NCBI GenBank assembly: GCA_900457075.1
Contig: UGYN01000002.1
Span: 3,968,001 to 4,032,000 of the forward strand
Origin: Serratia quinivorans
Lineage (GTDB): Bacteria; Pseudomonadota; Gammaproteobacteria; Enterobacterales; Enterobacteriaceae
Reading direction: 5' to 3'
DNA length: 64,000 bases
Shown here: positions 39,187-47,469 of the stretch, piece after piece
Position numbering within the stretch: the first letter of the stretch is position 1
How the letters are laid out: every line of letters begins with the position of its first letter
Program-made: the position numbers and the translations under genes
The notes under the pieces: generated by a model
Seen by the model: the letters and a program-made list of their open reading frames with translations, nothing else
What the model was told of the DNA's origin: nothing
Databases searched by the model: none

Positions 39187-39903
39187 ATGAGTGAGCATGT
39201 TGAAAGTATCGTGGAAAAATTAAAAGCCTTCAACTCTACCCTATCAGAAGCCGAACAGGCGAATTATAAATTATTACTGGGATTGGCGGCAGGCGGTTTG
39301 TCTCCAGAGTTTAATTTACCCATTGAGAAAGACGAAACTGATGCGTTTAATACAGTGACTGATTGTTTGGCTAAATTACAGCCTTACAGCAATAGAATCT
39401 CACCCAATGGAATTGCTTTTCGTGGCCGTCCCGATTTCATGACAGATGAACTGTTGCATTCTCTGCAACATGAAGCCAGGAGTATAAGGAAGGATGCGGT
39501 TGATAATAAAGACCACTTTCTGGGGTGTGGTGCGCCGATTGCTGATGAGTTTTCTAAATCAACAAAGCTGACAGAATTTGTCCGCTTGCATGCCGGAGAG
39601 GTTTTACCCACAGGGATTGCAAGTTTTATCTATTACGACAAAACCGGTCAAGGAATAAACCCGCATATTGATACTGACATTTTTTCGCTCAATGTTTTGT
39701 TGATGCTTGAACATACCAACCCAGATGATACGGGGTCTTGCCTGGTCGTATTCCCTTCTCATTCTGAACCAGAGCGAATAAATCTTAAGCCAGGAGAGTT
39801 GGTTATCATGTTTGCCGGCAGCATAACCCATGGGCGAGAGCATATAAAAGAAAATGAAAGAGTTACAATTTTGACATTTGGTTTTCATCCTTTGGGAATT
39901 TAA
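39187..39903 (+). CDS. 2-oxoglutarate/Fe(II)-dependent oxygenase, paralogue 2
   Basis: 238 residues; GAGGGAAAT before the ATG, 24 bp after paralogue 1. Alignable end to end with it (NGIAFRGRPDFMTDEL against NGIAWKGRPDFLSEEL). Iron ligands sit at the same positions, His160-Ile-Asp162, with His215 in ITHGREHI. The residue aligned with Arg226 of paralogue 1 is Thr227 (ENERVTILTFGF); Arg225 nearby could replace it. The N-terminal motif (residues 10-38, KLKAFNSTLSEAEQANYKLL) is shared with the small protein. The pair probably arose by tandem duplication and may act at different sites or as a heterodimer. Confidence 0.85.
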   Translation: MSEHVESIVEKLKAFNSTLSEAEQANYKLLLGLAAGGLSPEFNLPIEKDETDAFNTVTDCLAKLQPYSNRISPNGIAFRGRPDFMTDELLHSLQHEARSIRKDAVDNKDHFLGCGAPIADEFSKSTKLTEFVRLHAGEVLPTGIASFIYYDKTGQGINPHIDTDIFSLNVLLMLEHTNPDDTGSCLVVFPSHSEPERINLKPGELVIMFAGSITHGREHIKENERVTILTFGFHPLGI

Positions 39904-39947
39904 ATTAAGTCACTACCAATATAAATAAATTAATGGTGGGTCACAAC

Positions 39948-41903
39948 ATGAGAAAAGTCACGCTAGGTATTCATCTTGGTCATCATTCTTCGTGTGCTGT
40001 GGTTATCGATGGAAAATTAATGGCTGCCATGCAGCAAGAGAGGGTCACTCGCAGGAAGTATGACGGTCGACCCTTTTTCAGCAACGATTTGCCGATTACT
40101 CAATGCCTGAAGCTTGCTGGGGTTGAGTTGAAAGATGTTACTGATATTATTTCATCATTGCAGTCCGTTGCTCCAGGGGGCGTAGGATTAAGACATCCTT
40201 TGGTGCAGCCAGGCTTTAACTTGTTTGACCCTTGGGACAAACGACATAGGGTTATTTCTCACCACCTTGCTCATGCAATCTCTGCATTTGGTTGTTCTGG
40301 TTATCCAGATGCCAGTATTTTGGTCGTTGATTTGGCTGGTTCTTCAACGGAGTCAGGGCAGGATTTTGTGATGTCATTTTCTGATTATTACAATAATGCC
40401 ACTGATAATAAAGTCAGGGAGAATTTAGTCTTAAAGACAGAATGCCTGTCAATTTACACTGTCGACAAAAATGGCTATTCATTATTGGAAAGAGAATTTT
40501 GTACTCCTCATCCTACCCCAGATGTATTCATTCAAAATGCAGCAAGTTTATATGATAATGTCGCAAGGAGTGTCTTTGGCAGTGAGAATGCTCATGGCCA
40601 GTTAATGGCGTTGGCTTCATTAGAGAGTCATACGGGAAATGAAGACGTTAATGTTAATGAATTGATAGCTGACATTGATGGCCATATAGAGTTTCGTAAT
40701 GGTTGGCAGGAAAGATTCACTATCAATAGTGACCCAATTAAAAATATTCCCTTGGCAAAACTGACACAAAATGCTTTGCAAAGTACGTTATTCTCCTACG
40801 CAAGAAGAACCAGGCAGCTTGGCCATTCTGATAATTTTTGTGCTGCTGGGGGTGTTTTTCTAAATATACTATCTAACTCTGAGGTTTTTGATAGTGGCAT
40901 ATTTGAAAATTGCTACTTTCCGAGTTCTCCGCATGATGCGGGCATTTCTATAGGTTGCGCTTTTTTTGGTCAGAGAATATGGGAAACTCCTAATCTGGAA
41001 TATCAAGAGAATTATAGTACAGATCGGTTGGGTACAGATATTCTTGAACCTGATATCAATGCTGCTTTGGGGCATCATTCACTGTTTATCACGGATAATG
41101 GCAAGCAGACACCAAAGAGTATTGCCAAGTTATTGCAAGAGGGAAAGATAATTGCTCGTTGTGCAGGACGCGCTGAATTTGGCCCAAGAGCATTAGGTGG
41201 ACGTAGTTTACTTGCTTCACCGTTGTTGGAAGAGTCTAAAGTTAGATTGAATAAAATTAAAAAAAGACAAGACTGGCGACCTGTTGCTCCGATTATACAA
41301 GAGGATAAAATTAATGATTACTTCAACGGTCCGACGATCAGCCCTTATATGAACTATGTCCATTATATAAAGGATAATCACGTTTCTTCGTTGAAGGCAT
41401 TGGCTCATCCGGATCGTTCCACGCGTGCGCAAACACTGTTAAAAAGTACGGATCCCACGCTTTATGAAGTCATGTCATTTTTTAACGATGAAACTGGCTA
41501 TCCAATATTAGTCAACACCTCCCTCAATGGCGGCGGCGAACCTATTATCGACAGTGCTGAGGATGCCATTACTTTCTTTAGGCATAATGATGAAGTCGAT
41601 TTATTACTTCTGGGAGACCACCTTATATCCAGAAATGAAACCCATTGGTTGCAGATTTTTAAGGCAGGACACTCAATTAAATTGAGTGATGGCACATTAA
41701 CCAATATTATTTTTTCTAAGGGACAGCGATATGTTTTATTTATCAAAGGCCGGCTGTCTGCGAGTGTGAGTTTGGATATCTTTGATTCAATAAACAAGAA
41801 TGGTGGATTGTTGTCTTATGACTTACTCGAAAATAACAGTGATTCTGTCATTAATTCTCTGTTTACAGTCATGATGTTAGGGCTAATGGAGTTCGAATCG
41901 TGA
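39948..41903 (+). CDS. NodU/CmcH/TobZ-family carbamoyltransferase
   Basis: 651 residues from the ATG at 39948 (GGTGGG about 9 bp upstream; an in-frame ATG at 39933 lacks a site). Family landmarks: N-terminal actin-like fold LGIHLGHHSSCAVVIDG and AAMQQERVTRRKYDG, metal/His motif ISHHLAHAISAFGCSG, VVDLAGS, CAAGGVFLNIL, and the C-terminal YrdC-like-associated GRAEFGPRALGGRSLLASP, WRPVAPII and NTSLNGGGEPIIDS. These enzymes make carbamoyl-adenylate from carbamoyl phosphate and ATP and move the carbamoyl group to a hydroxyl (or amine). A natural acceptor here would be a hydroxyl installed by the two oxygenases. Overlaps the next gene by GTGA. Confidence 0.9.
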   Translation: MRKVTLGIHLGHHSSCAVVIDGKLMAAMQQERVTRRKYDGRPFFSNDLPITQCLKLAGVELKDVTDIISSLQSVAPGGVGLRHPLVQPGFNLFDPWDKRHRVISHHLAHAISAFGCSGYPDASILVVDLAGSSTESGQDFVMSFSDYYNNATDNKVRENLVLKTECLSIYTVDKNGYSLLEREFCTPHPTPDVFIQNAASLYDNVARSVFGSENAHGQLMALASLESHTGNEDVNVNELIADIDGHIEFRNGWQERFTINSDPIKNIPLAKLTQNALQSTLFSYARRTRQLGHSDNFCAAGGVFLNILSNSEVFDSGIFENCYFPSSPHDAGISIGCAFFGQRIWETPNLEYQENYSTDRLGTDILEPDINAALGHHSLFITDNGKQTPKSIAKLLQEGKIIARCAGRAEFGPRALGGRSLLASPLLEESKVRLNKIKKRQDWRPVAPIIQEDKINDYFNGPTISPYMNYVHYIKDNHVSSLKALAHPDRSTRAQTLLKSTDPTLYEVMSFFNDETGYPILVNTSLNGGGEPIIDSAEDAITFFRHNDEVDLLLLGDHLISRNETHWLQIFKAGHSIKLSDGTLTNIIFSKGQRYVLFIKGRLSASVSLDIFDSINKNGGLLSYDLLENNSDSVINSLFTVMMLGLMEFES

Positions 41904-42463
41904 GCTTTAAACTAATTGAACCTATAACATCAGATTTATATATACTGGAACCTTTAGAAAAATGGCATGCGCATGGCATGTATGCGGGATTGTGTATTGA
42001 TGATGATTATAAGTTTATATCTTCCGAACCCCCGAAAACGTTGGGTGAACTGGAGTCTCGCTATGAGCGAGTATCTCAACGCTATTCGGCGGATAAAAAG
42101 GAAATATGGTTAAATTGGGTCATTATAGATCGTGAGTCTGGTCAATATCTGGGGTATGTCCAGTCGACAGTTATGATTGATAAAGGCTGGGCATATATTG
42201 CTTACCATGTATTTAGTCAATATCAGAAAAAAGGCGTGGCAAAACAGTGTGTGTCTATGCTGGTGGATTTCTTATTCAATAATTATAAACTGTCTCATGT
42301 CGATGCATTGATAGATACGCGCAATATTGCTTCCATTGGTTTAGTGGAGTCTCTGGAACTTAAGAAGATTAATGAATTGAAAAATGCAGATTTTTTCAAA
42401 GGATCTACAAGTGACGAGTTTCATTATAGAGTGTTTGATAGGGAATGGGCTGCGAAGAACTAA
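41900..42463 (+). CDS. GNAT-family N-acetyltransferase (RimJ/RimL type)
   Basis: 187 residues starting with GTG at 41900 within the carbamoyltransferase stop. The acetyl-CoA fold is recognisable: beta4 WAYIAYHVFSQYQKKGVAKQ with the P-loop-like Q/KxxGxA segment and the later DTRNIASIGLVESLELKKI. RimJ/RimL-type enzymes acetylate amino groups of peptides, amino acids or drugs. In this cluster it could finish the product or protect the producer by acetylating it; the sequence does not decide. Confidence 0.85.
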   Translation: MSFKLIEPITSDLYILEPLEKWHAHGMYAGLCIDDDYKFISSEPPKTLGELESRYERVSQRYSADKKEIWLNWVIIDRESGQYLGYVQSTVMIDKGWAYIAYHVFSQYQKKGVAKQCVSMLVDFLFNNYKLSHVDALIDTRNIASIGLVESLELKKINELKNADFFKGSTSDEFHYRVFDREWAAKN

Positions 42464-42499
42464 GACTTTAACGTTAATGAATATAGCTATGGGAATATT

Positions 42500-43765
42500 A
42501 TGAAAGAGAAAATATCACTATGGCAAAATGGAACGTTCAATAAGCTATGGCTTTCTCAAATACTAACTCAAGTAGGCGCTGAGGTTTCCCTGTTCGCCTT
42601 GCCCATCTTTGCGATAATGCAATTGCATATAACGCCAATACAAATGGGGTATTTAGTGTTTTCAGAACAGTTAGCTCCGATCGTATTAGGGATTTTTTCT
42701 GGAATTTTAATTGACCGTCATAATCCATTGAAAATTATGATAGCCAGTGAGGTTTTTCGCGCGCTAATATTACTTTTTATTTTTATGTCATTTTACTTTT
42801 CCCATGCGAATTTTTATACTTTGGCTATCTCTGCATTCCTGTTAGGTACGGGTAAGTTATTTTTTGATGTTTCGTACCGCAAGCTGATTCCTGCTTTGTT
42901 TCATCCATCTGAAATAATTCAGTGCAATGCAAAATTGGCGAGTGCAAATTCACTTTCTGAATTGTTGGGGCCGGTTATTGCAGGTTGTGTGATAAAGTTT
43001 TTTTCTGCAGCCGATGCTTTGTTTTTTAACATTATTTTCTTTATTTTTTCATCGTTGTTTTTGTTACCGTTGAAAAAATTAAAAATAAATCTGGCAATAG
43101 ATAATGACAAACGGAAGGGCGGTATTAGTTCGGTTTATGCAGGTTATCAATTTGTATTTAAAACGCCGTTATTAAGAGTAATTACTCTAAGCGGCGCTAT
43201 ATGGAATTTTTGTTATGCATTAATTTATACAATATTTATATTTTACGCTGTAAATCAATTGAAGATATCACCTTTAATGCTTAGTTTGGTGTTTATTCCT
43301 GGCGCTTTGGGGGTCCTGGTAGGGGCATCAATAATACCATTAATGATAAAAAAATTTGGCTATGGTAAATCACTATTATTTGGTGTTGGTTTGACCGTTG
43401 TCTGGGGGGCAATCCTCAGTTTGCTACAGCCGGTGGAAAGTGCTGTTTTTGCTATAGGTATTGCATTCTTTTTCTTTGGATTAGGACAAACTATTTTTAA
43501 TGTCATTAATGTTTCTATTAATCAAATAATTATCCCCCCGCACCTGATCGGTAAAGTCATCGCTTCTTTAAAGGTTTTATTCTGTATTACGGTCCCCTTG
43601 GGGGCTTTGGCCAGTGGTTACCTGGCCGAGGCACGCTCCCCGCGCGAGGCGATATTTATCGCCACATTGGGCCTGATGTTTTCAGCCTTTATTCTTGCAC
43701 TGCCGCAGGTGCGTCAATTCAAGCTTGAAGCCTCCGAGCACCATACCCAGTCTGGCCTTGGATAA
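42500..43765 (+). CDS. MFS transporter, probable exporter of the locus product
   Basis: 421 residues with about twelve membrane segments (MefA/EntS-like MFS branch). The segment-2/3 motif GIFSGILIDRHNPLKIMIAS is the equivalent of the MFS motif A. The gene is AT-rich up to about base 43560, and its last about 60 codons (from roughly LGALASGYLAEARSPREAIF) are GC-rich like the backbone, so the compositional border lies inside the gene. Last gene of the cluster; convergent to flk with only 45 bp between. Likely role: efflux of the finished compound and self-protection (inference). Confidence 0.85.
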   Translation: MKEKISLWQNGTFNKLWLSQILTQVGAEVSLFALPIFAIMQLHITPIQMGYLVFSEQLAPIVLGIFSGILIDRHNPLKIMIASEVFRALILLFIFMSFYFSHANFYTLAISAFLLGTGKLFFDVSYRKLIPALFHPSEIIQCNAKLASANSLSELLGPVIAGCVIKFFSAADALFFNIIFFIFSSLFLLPLKKLKINLAIDNDKRKGGISSVYAGYQFVFKTPLLRVITLSGAIWNFCYALIYTIFIFYAVNQLKISPLMLSLVFIPGALGVLVGASIIPLMIKKFGYGKSLLFGVGLTVVWGAILSLLQPVESAVFAIGIAFFFFGLGQTIFNVINVSINQIIIPPHLIGKVIASLKVLFCITVPLGALASGYLAEARSPREAIFIATLGLMFSAFILALPQVRQFKLEASEHHTQSGLG

Positions 43766-43810
43766 GGGTTATCCGCTGGCCAGGAAATAGGTTGCCGGGA
43801 AGTCAAAAAG

Positions 43811-44839
43811 TTAAAACACCAGCGCCAATACCAGAGCCAGCACCAGAATAAACAGGATAAACGCCACGGCCGGTTTGCTCAGCGCTTTTTGCAGCGGTTG
43901 GGGCAGGGCGGCAATCAGTGGGTTGAGCAACGGCTGCGGTTCGGCGTGGCTGCCGGACAGCGGCTGTGCCGGGCCGGTCTTTTCCAGACGACGCGCAAAC
44001 AGCTGGTTGATCAGGTCGCTCATCTGCGGATGGGTCAGCGGTGCGCCGGCATTGCAGTGAAAACGTGACTGACAGTAGTCATTCAACTGTTGCTGCTCCT
44101 GCGGATCCGCAGGATGTTTCAGTGCGGCCAACAGGTTGTTCAGCGTCGGTGCGGTTTGTGGACTCAGCGCTACCTTCACCTGCAAAAACTGATTCAGCAG
44201 TTGAAAATGGCGAGCCGGCAGCGGATCGTTGGTTTTGACCCCGCTGAGATCAAATAGCGTCTGCCAAATTTTGACCGGTGATTCGCCGGTGGCGGCGCTC
44301 AGCTTGGTCACCTGCAGTTGCAGGCTCTGATGTTCGGCAGGCAACAGCGGACGATCGCTGGTGGTGGTTTGTTGCGGGAGCGGGATGGTCAGGCTGCCGG
44401 TCTGCAACAGGTTCAGTACCTGCTGCAATTGCGGGTGGCTCAATTGACTCAGCACCGTATGGCCAAACTGCTGGCGAATAAAGTCGCTGACGGCCTGGCG
44501 GTTATTGCCCTGCGGCAGCAGATCGGTGAGTTGCTGCAACAATTGGCGGTTGGCATGGCTTTGCTGCACCTGTGCCAGGCGGTTTTGCAACAGTTGCTCG
44601 GCCGGTTGGAAATGGCGTGCCAGTAGCTCACTGTTGTTGTCCGTTTGCAGGTCATGACGCAGCGTGACCCAGATCTCTGCGGACTTGGCCGGGCTGAGCG
44701 CCATGATCTTGACGACCAGCTTCTCCAGCGTCGTGCGTTGTGCCGGGGAGAGCGGGCTACCGTCAGTGGTGGTGGTTTTGTCCGGGCTAGGGGAACGATC
44801 GCTGGCGATCGGGGTGCCCGGTCCACTCAAAGGTTGCAT
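43811..44839 (-). CDS. flk: Flagellar biosynthesis regulator Flk
   Basis: 342 residues ending in a single C-terminal membrane anchor (VAFILFILVLALVLALVF), the rest a Gln/Leu-rich cytosolic helical domain. Repeated segments LLPAEHQSLQLQVTKLSAATGESPVKIWQTLFDLSGVK split over conserved positions match E. coli Flk (331 residues). Flk prevents premature export of late flagellar substrates before the hook-basal body is finished. AGGTGAT precedes the ATG. In E. coli flk lies next to pdxB; here scs, tct and other genes intervene. Confidence 0.9.
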   Translation of the reverse strand: MQPLSGPGTPIASDRSPSPDKTTTTDGSPLSPAQRTTLEKLVVKIMALSPAKSAEIWVTLRHDLQTDNNSELLARHFQPAEQLLQNRLAQVQQSHANRQLLQQLTDLLPQGNNRQAVSDFIRQQFGHTVLSQLSHPQLQQVLNLLQTGSLTIPLPQQTTTSDRPLLPAEHQSLQLQVTKLSAATGESPVKIWQTLFDLSGVKTNDPLPARHFQLLNQFLQVKVALSPQTAPTLNNLLAALKHPADPQEQQQLNDYCQSRFHCNAGAPLTHPQMSDLINQLFARRLEKTGPAQPLSGSHAEPQPLLNPLIAALPQPLQKALSKPAVAFILFILVLALVLALVF

Positions 44840-44973
44840 ATCACCTGTCCTTCGCTGTGTAGAAAATCGTCGTACCCGGCGAAAAGCGCAGGATTGTTCT
44901 TATGATACCTGTAAACGGTCGCGACCAATACCGTCCTCAGACATTTCTTTACAGGCAAAACATTGCTAAAAGC

Positions 44974-45000
44974 GTCTGCGCCGCTAAGATAAGCGCAGAC
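44974..45000 (+). promoter_or_regulatory. Perfect hairpin/inverted repeat just upstream of scsA
   Basis: GTCTGCGC/GCGCAGAC with an 11-base loop, ending 17 bp before the scsA ATG and right before its GAGGACGG binding site. Could be an operator or 5'-leader structure. Confidence 0.45.
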
Positions 45001-45017
45001 TTGGAATTGAGGACGGC

Positions 45018-45383
45018 ATGGTTAAACAGCAGCGGATTGCGAAATGGTTTTTATGCCTGGCTTGCCTGGTGGTGCTGACCTGCATGACTCAGCGCATGGC
45101 GAGCCTGCATGCGTTGCAGCAGGTGATGGGCCTGCCTGTCGCCAGCACTCTCACCTCTGCCACCGATGACGCCGCTGAACTGCAACCCACTCCCTGCGAA
45201 CTGAGTGCAAAATCCCTGTTGGCCTCGCCGCCGGTAATGTTCGAAACCCTGCTGTTCGGCCTGGGTATGTTGCTGGTGCTGTTGGCCCCGACCGTGGCCG
45301 CGCGTCTGCGCATTCCCCCTCCCAGAGTTATTTCCCCCACCACCCTCAGGGTACATCTGCGATTATGCGTATTCCGTGAATGA
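45018..45383 (+). CDS. scsA: Suppressor of copper sensitivity protein ScsA
   Basis: 121 residues. An N-terminal hydrophobic segment (FLCLACLVVLTCM) and a second one near residues 72-92 (MFETLLFGLGMLLVLLAP) bracket a short loop with Cys (TPCELS). It ends LRLCVFRE. Position directly before scsBCD and the sequence match Salmonella ScsA, an inner-membrane protein of the copper-tolerance operon of poorly defined role. 50 bp separate it from scsB. Confidence 0.85.
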   Translation: MVKQQRIAKWFLCLACLVVLTCMTQRMASLHALQQVMGLPVASTLTSATDDAAELQPTPCELSAKSLLASPPVMFETLLFGLGMLLVLLAPTVAARLRIPPPRVISPTTLRVHLRLCVFRE

Positions 45384-45432
45384 GTTCATCGCCCGTCTGT
45401 TTTGGTGATTGATTCATTTATGGAGAAAAAAC

Positions 45433-47469
45433 ATGTTAAATATCATCAGGTCGGCATTAGCCTGCCTGTTACTGCTGTGGCTACCTGCTTTGCAGGCGGC
45501 GGACAGCGGCTGGCTACAAAGCCCGACTAACGATCACGCCAAGGTGCGGCTGCGCGCCGATACCTCGCACAGCGGGGAAACCCGTTTGCTGCTGGGCATA
45601 GAGCTGCAAAAAGGCTGGAAAACCTACTGGCGTTCGCCGGGGGAAGGCGGAATTGCGCCGACCATCGCCTGGCAGGGTAATCCACCGCCGGCAACCTGGT
45701 TCTGGCCAACGCCGCAGCGTTTTGACGTTGCCGGCATCTCCACCCAGGGTTATCACGATCGGGTTGAGCTGCCGATGGTGATGAAAGGCGCGGTGCCACG
45801 TCAGTTGGCGGGCACCTTGACGCTGTCTACCTGCAGTAACGTCTGTATTTTGACCGACTATCCGTTCAGTCTGGATCTGGACGCGCCGTCCGACGCGCAG
45901 TTTACCCATGACTTTGCCCAGGCAATGGGGCAGGTACCTATTGCCGATGGGTTGGTGGAGAGCATTAAAGCCGGTTATCAGAACGGGGAACTGCAGATCA
46001 GCGCCGAGCGAGCCGCCGGTTGGCAGCAGCCTGAGCTGTTCTTCGATACGCTGGAGGATGCCGATCTCGGCAAGCCGAAGGTCAGCAGCGACGGAACCCG
46101 GATGTTCGCGCGGGTGCCGGTGAGTGATGGCTGGGGCGATAGCGCACCGGATCTGCGTGGCAAAACCCTGACGTTGGTGATCGGTGACGGCGGCGTGGCG
46201 CAGCAGGTGAAGCTACCTATTGAAGGGCCACTGGCCTCTCCCGTTGCGGCAAGCTTCTCACTGTGGCAGGCGGTGCTGATGGCGCTGGCCGGTGGCCTGA
46301 TCCTCAACCTGATGCCGTGCGTGCTGCCGGTATTGGGCATCAAGCTGGGCTCTATTTTGCAGGTCGAACAGCGTGATCGGCACAGTATTCGGCTGCAGTT
46401 CCTGGCCTCGTCGTTCGGCATTGTGGCGTCATTTATGGCGCTGGCGTTGCTGATGACGCTGCTGCGACTGAGCAACCAGGCGCTTGGCTGGGGCATTCAG
46501 TTCCAAAACCCGTGGTTTATCGGTTTTATGGTGCTGGTGACGCTGTTATTCAGCGCTAACCTGTTCGGCCTGTTCCATCTGCAACTTTCCTCTTCGCTGA
46601 ACACCAAACTGGCGACCCATAACGGCCGTGGCCTGAGTGGGCATTTCTGGCAGGGCGCTTTCGCTACCTTACTGGCGACGCCATGTTCCGCGCCTTTCCT
46701 GGGTACCGCGGTGGCCTTTGCTCTGGCAGCACCGCTGCCGGTGCTGTGGGGCATGTTTGTCGCGCTGGGCATCGGGATGAGCCTGCCCTGGCTGTTGATT
46801 GCCGCCTGGCCGGCGTTGGCACTGCGTTTACCTCGTCCGGGGCGGTGGATGAACAGCCTGCGGCTGGTGATGGGGTTGCTGATGCTGGCTTCTTCGTTGT
46901 GGCTGCTAAGCCTGATGGCCAACCATATCGGTGGCGTCCCGACGCTGGTGGTGGGTGTTATCGCGCTGCTGGCCCTGTTGCTGGTGGTCGGTTGGCAACA
47001 TGGGGTTCGCCTGGCGGCCAAGCTGGCAGCCGCTACCCTGGTGCTGGTTGGGGTGGTGCTATTGGCCGGTTCGCTGACCGCCGGGCTGTGGCGTCAGCCA
47101 CTGCATGACAATGTGGCCTGGCAACCGCTGAGCGAGGAGGCGATCACCCAGGCGCTGGCCCAGAACAAACGGGTGTTTGTCGACGTCACCGCTGACTGGT
47201 GCGTGACCTGTAAAGCCAACAAATTCAACGTACTGCTGCGCGATGACGTGCAAAAAGCGCTGAGCGCCGAGGACGTTGTCGCACTGCGGGGGGACTGGAG
47301 CCGTCCATCGGCCGAAATTAGCGCCTTCCTGCAACAACGCGGCAGCGTCGCCGTGCCTTTTAATCAAATTTATGGCCTCGGCAGCCGCGACGGCGTGGTG
47401 TTGTCCCCACTGTTAACCCGCGATGCCGTATTGCAAACCCTGTCCGCCGCCAAAGGAAATTCACAATGA
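45433..47469 (+). CDS. scsB: ScsB, DsbD-family transmembrane thiol reductase
   Basis: 678 residues from the ATG at 45433 (GGAGAAAA upstream). Signal peptide (ends LQAAD), a long periplasmic N-domain, then eight or so membrane segments with the two redox Cys motifs NLMPCVLPVLGIKLG and LLATPCSAPFLGT. A C-terminal thioredoxin-like domain carries DWCVTCKANK. It moves electrons from cytosolic thioredoxin to periplasmic ScsC. Its N-domain is larger than that of DsbD, as in Salmonella ScsB. ATGA overlap with scsC. Confidence 0.92.
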   Translation: MLNIIRSALACLLLLWLPALQAADSGWLQSPTNDHAKVRLRADTSHSGETRLLLGIELQKGWKTYWRSPGEGGIAPTIAWQGNPPPATWFWPTPQRFDVAGISTQGYHDRVELPMVMKGAVPRQLAGTLTLSTCSNVCILTDYPFSLDLDAPSDAQFTHDFAQAMGQVPIADGLVESIKAGYQNGELQISAERAAGWQQPELFFDTLEDADLGKPKVSSDGTRMFARVPVSDGWGDSAPDLRGKTLTLVIGDGGVAQQVKLPIEGPLASPVAASFSLWQAVLMALAGGLILNLMPCVLPVLGIKLGSILQVEQRDRHSIRLQFLASSFGIVASFMALALLMTLLRLSNQALGWGIQFQNPWFIGFMVLVTLLFSANLFGLFHLQLSSSLNTKLATHNGRGLSGHFWQGAFATLLATPCSAPFLGTAVAFALAAPLPVLWGMFVALGIGMSLPWLLIAAWPALALRLPRPGRWMNSLRLVMGLLMLASSLWLLSLMANHIGGVPTLVVGVIALLALLLVVGWQHGVRLAAKLAAATLVLVGVVLLAGSLTAGLWRQPLHDNVAWQPLSEEAITQALAQNKRVFVDVTADWCVTCKANKFNVLLRDDVQKALSAEDVVALRGDWSRPSAEISAFLQQRGSVAVPFNQIYGLGSRDGVVLSPLLTRDAVLQTLSAAKGNSQ

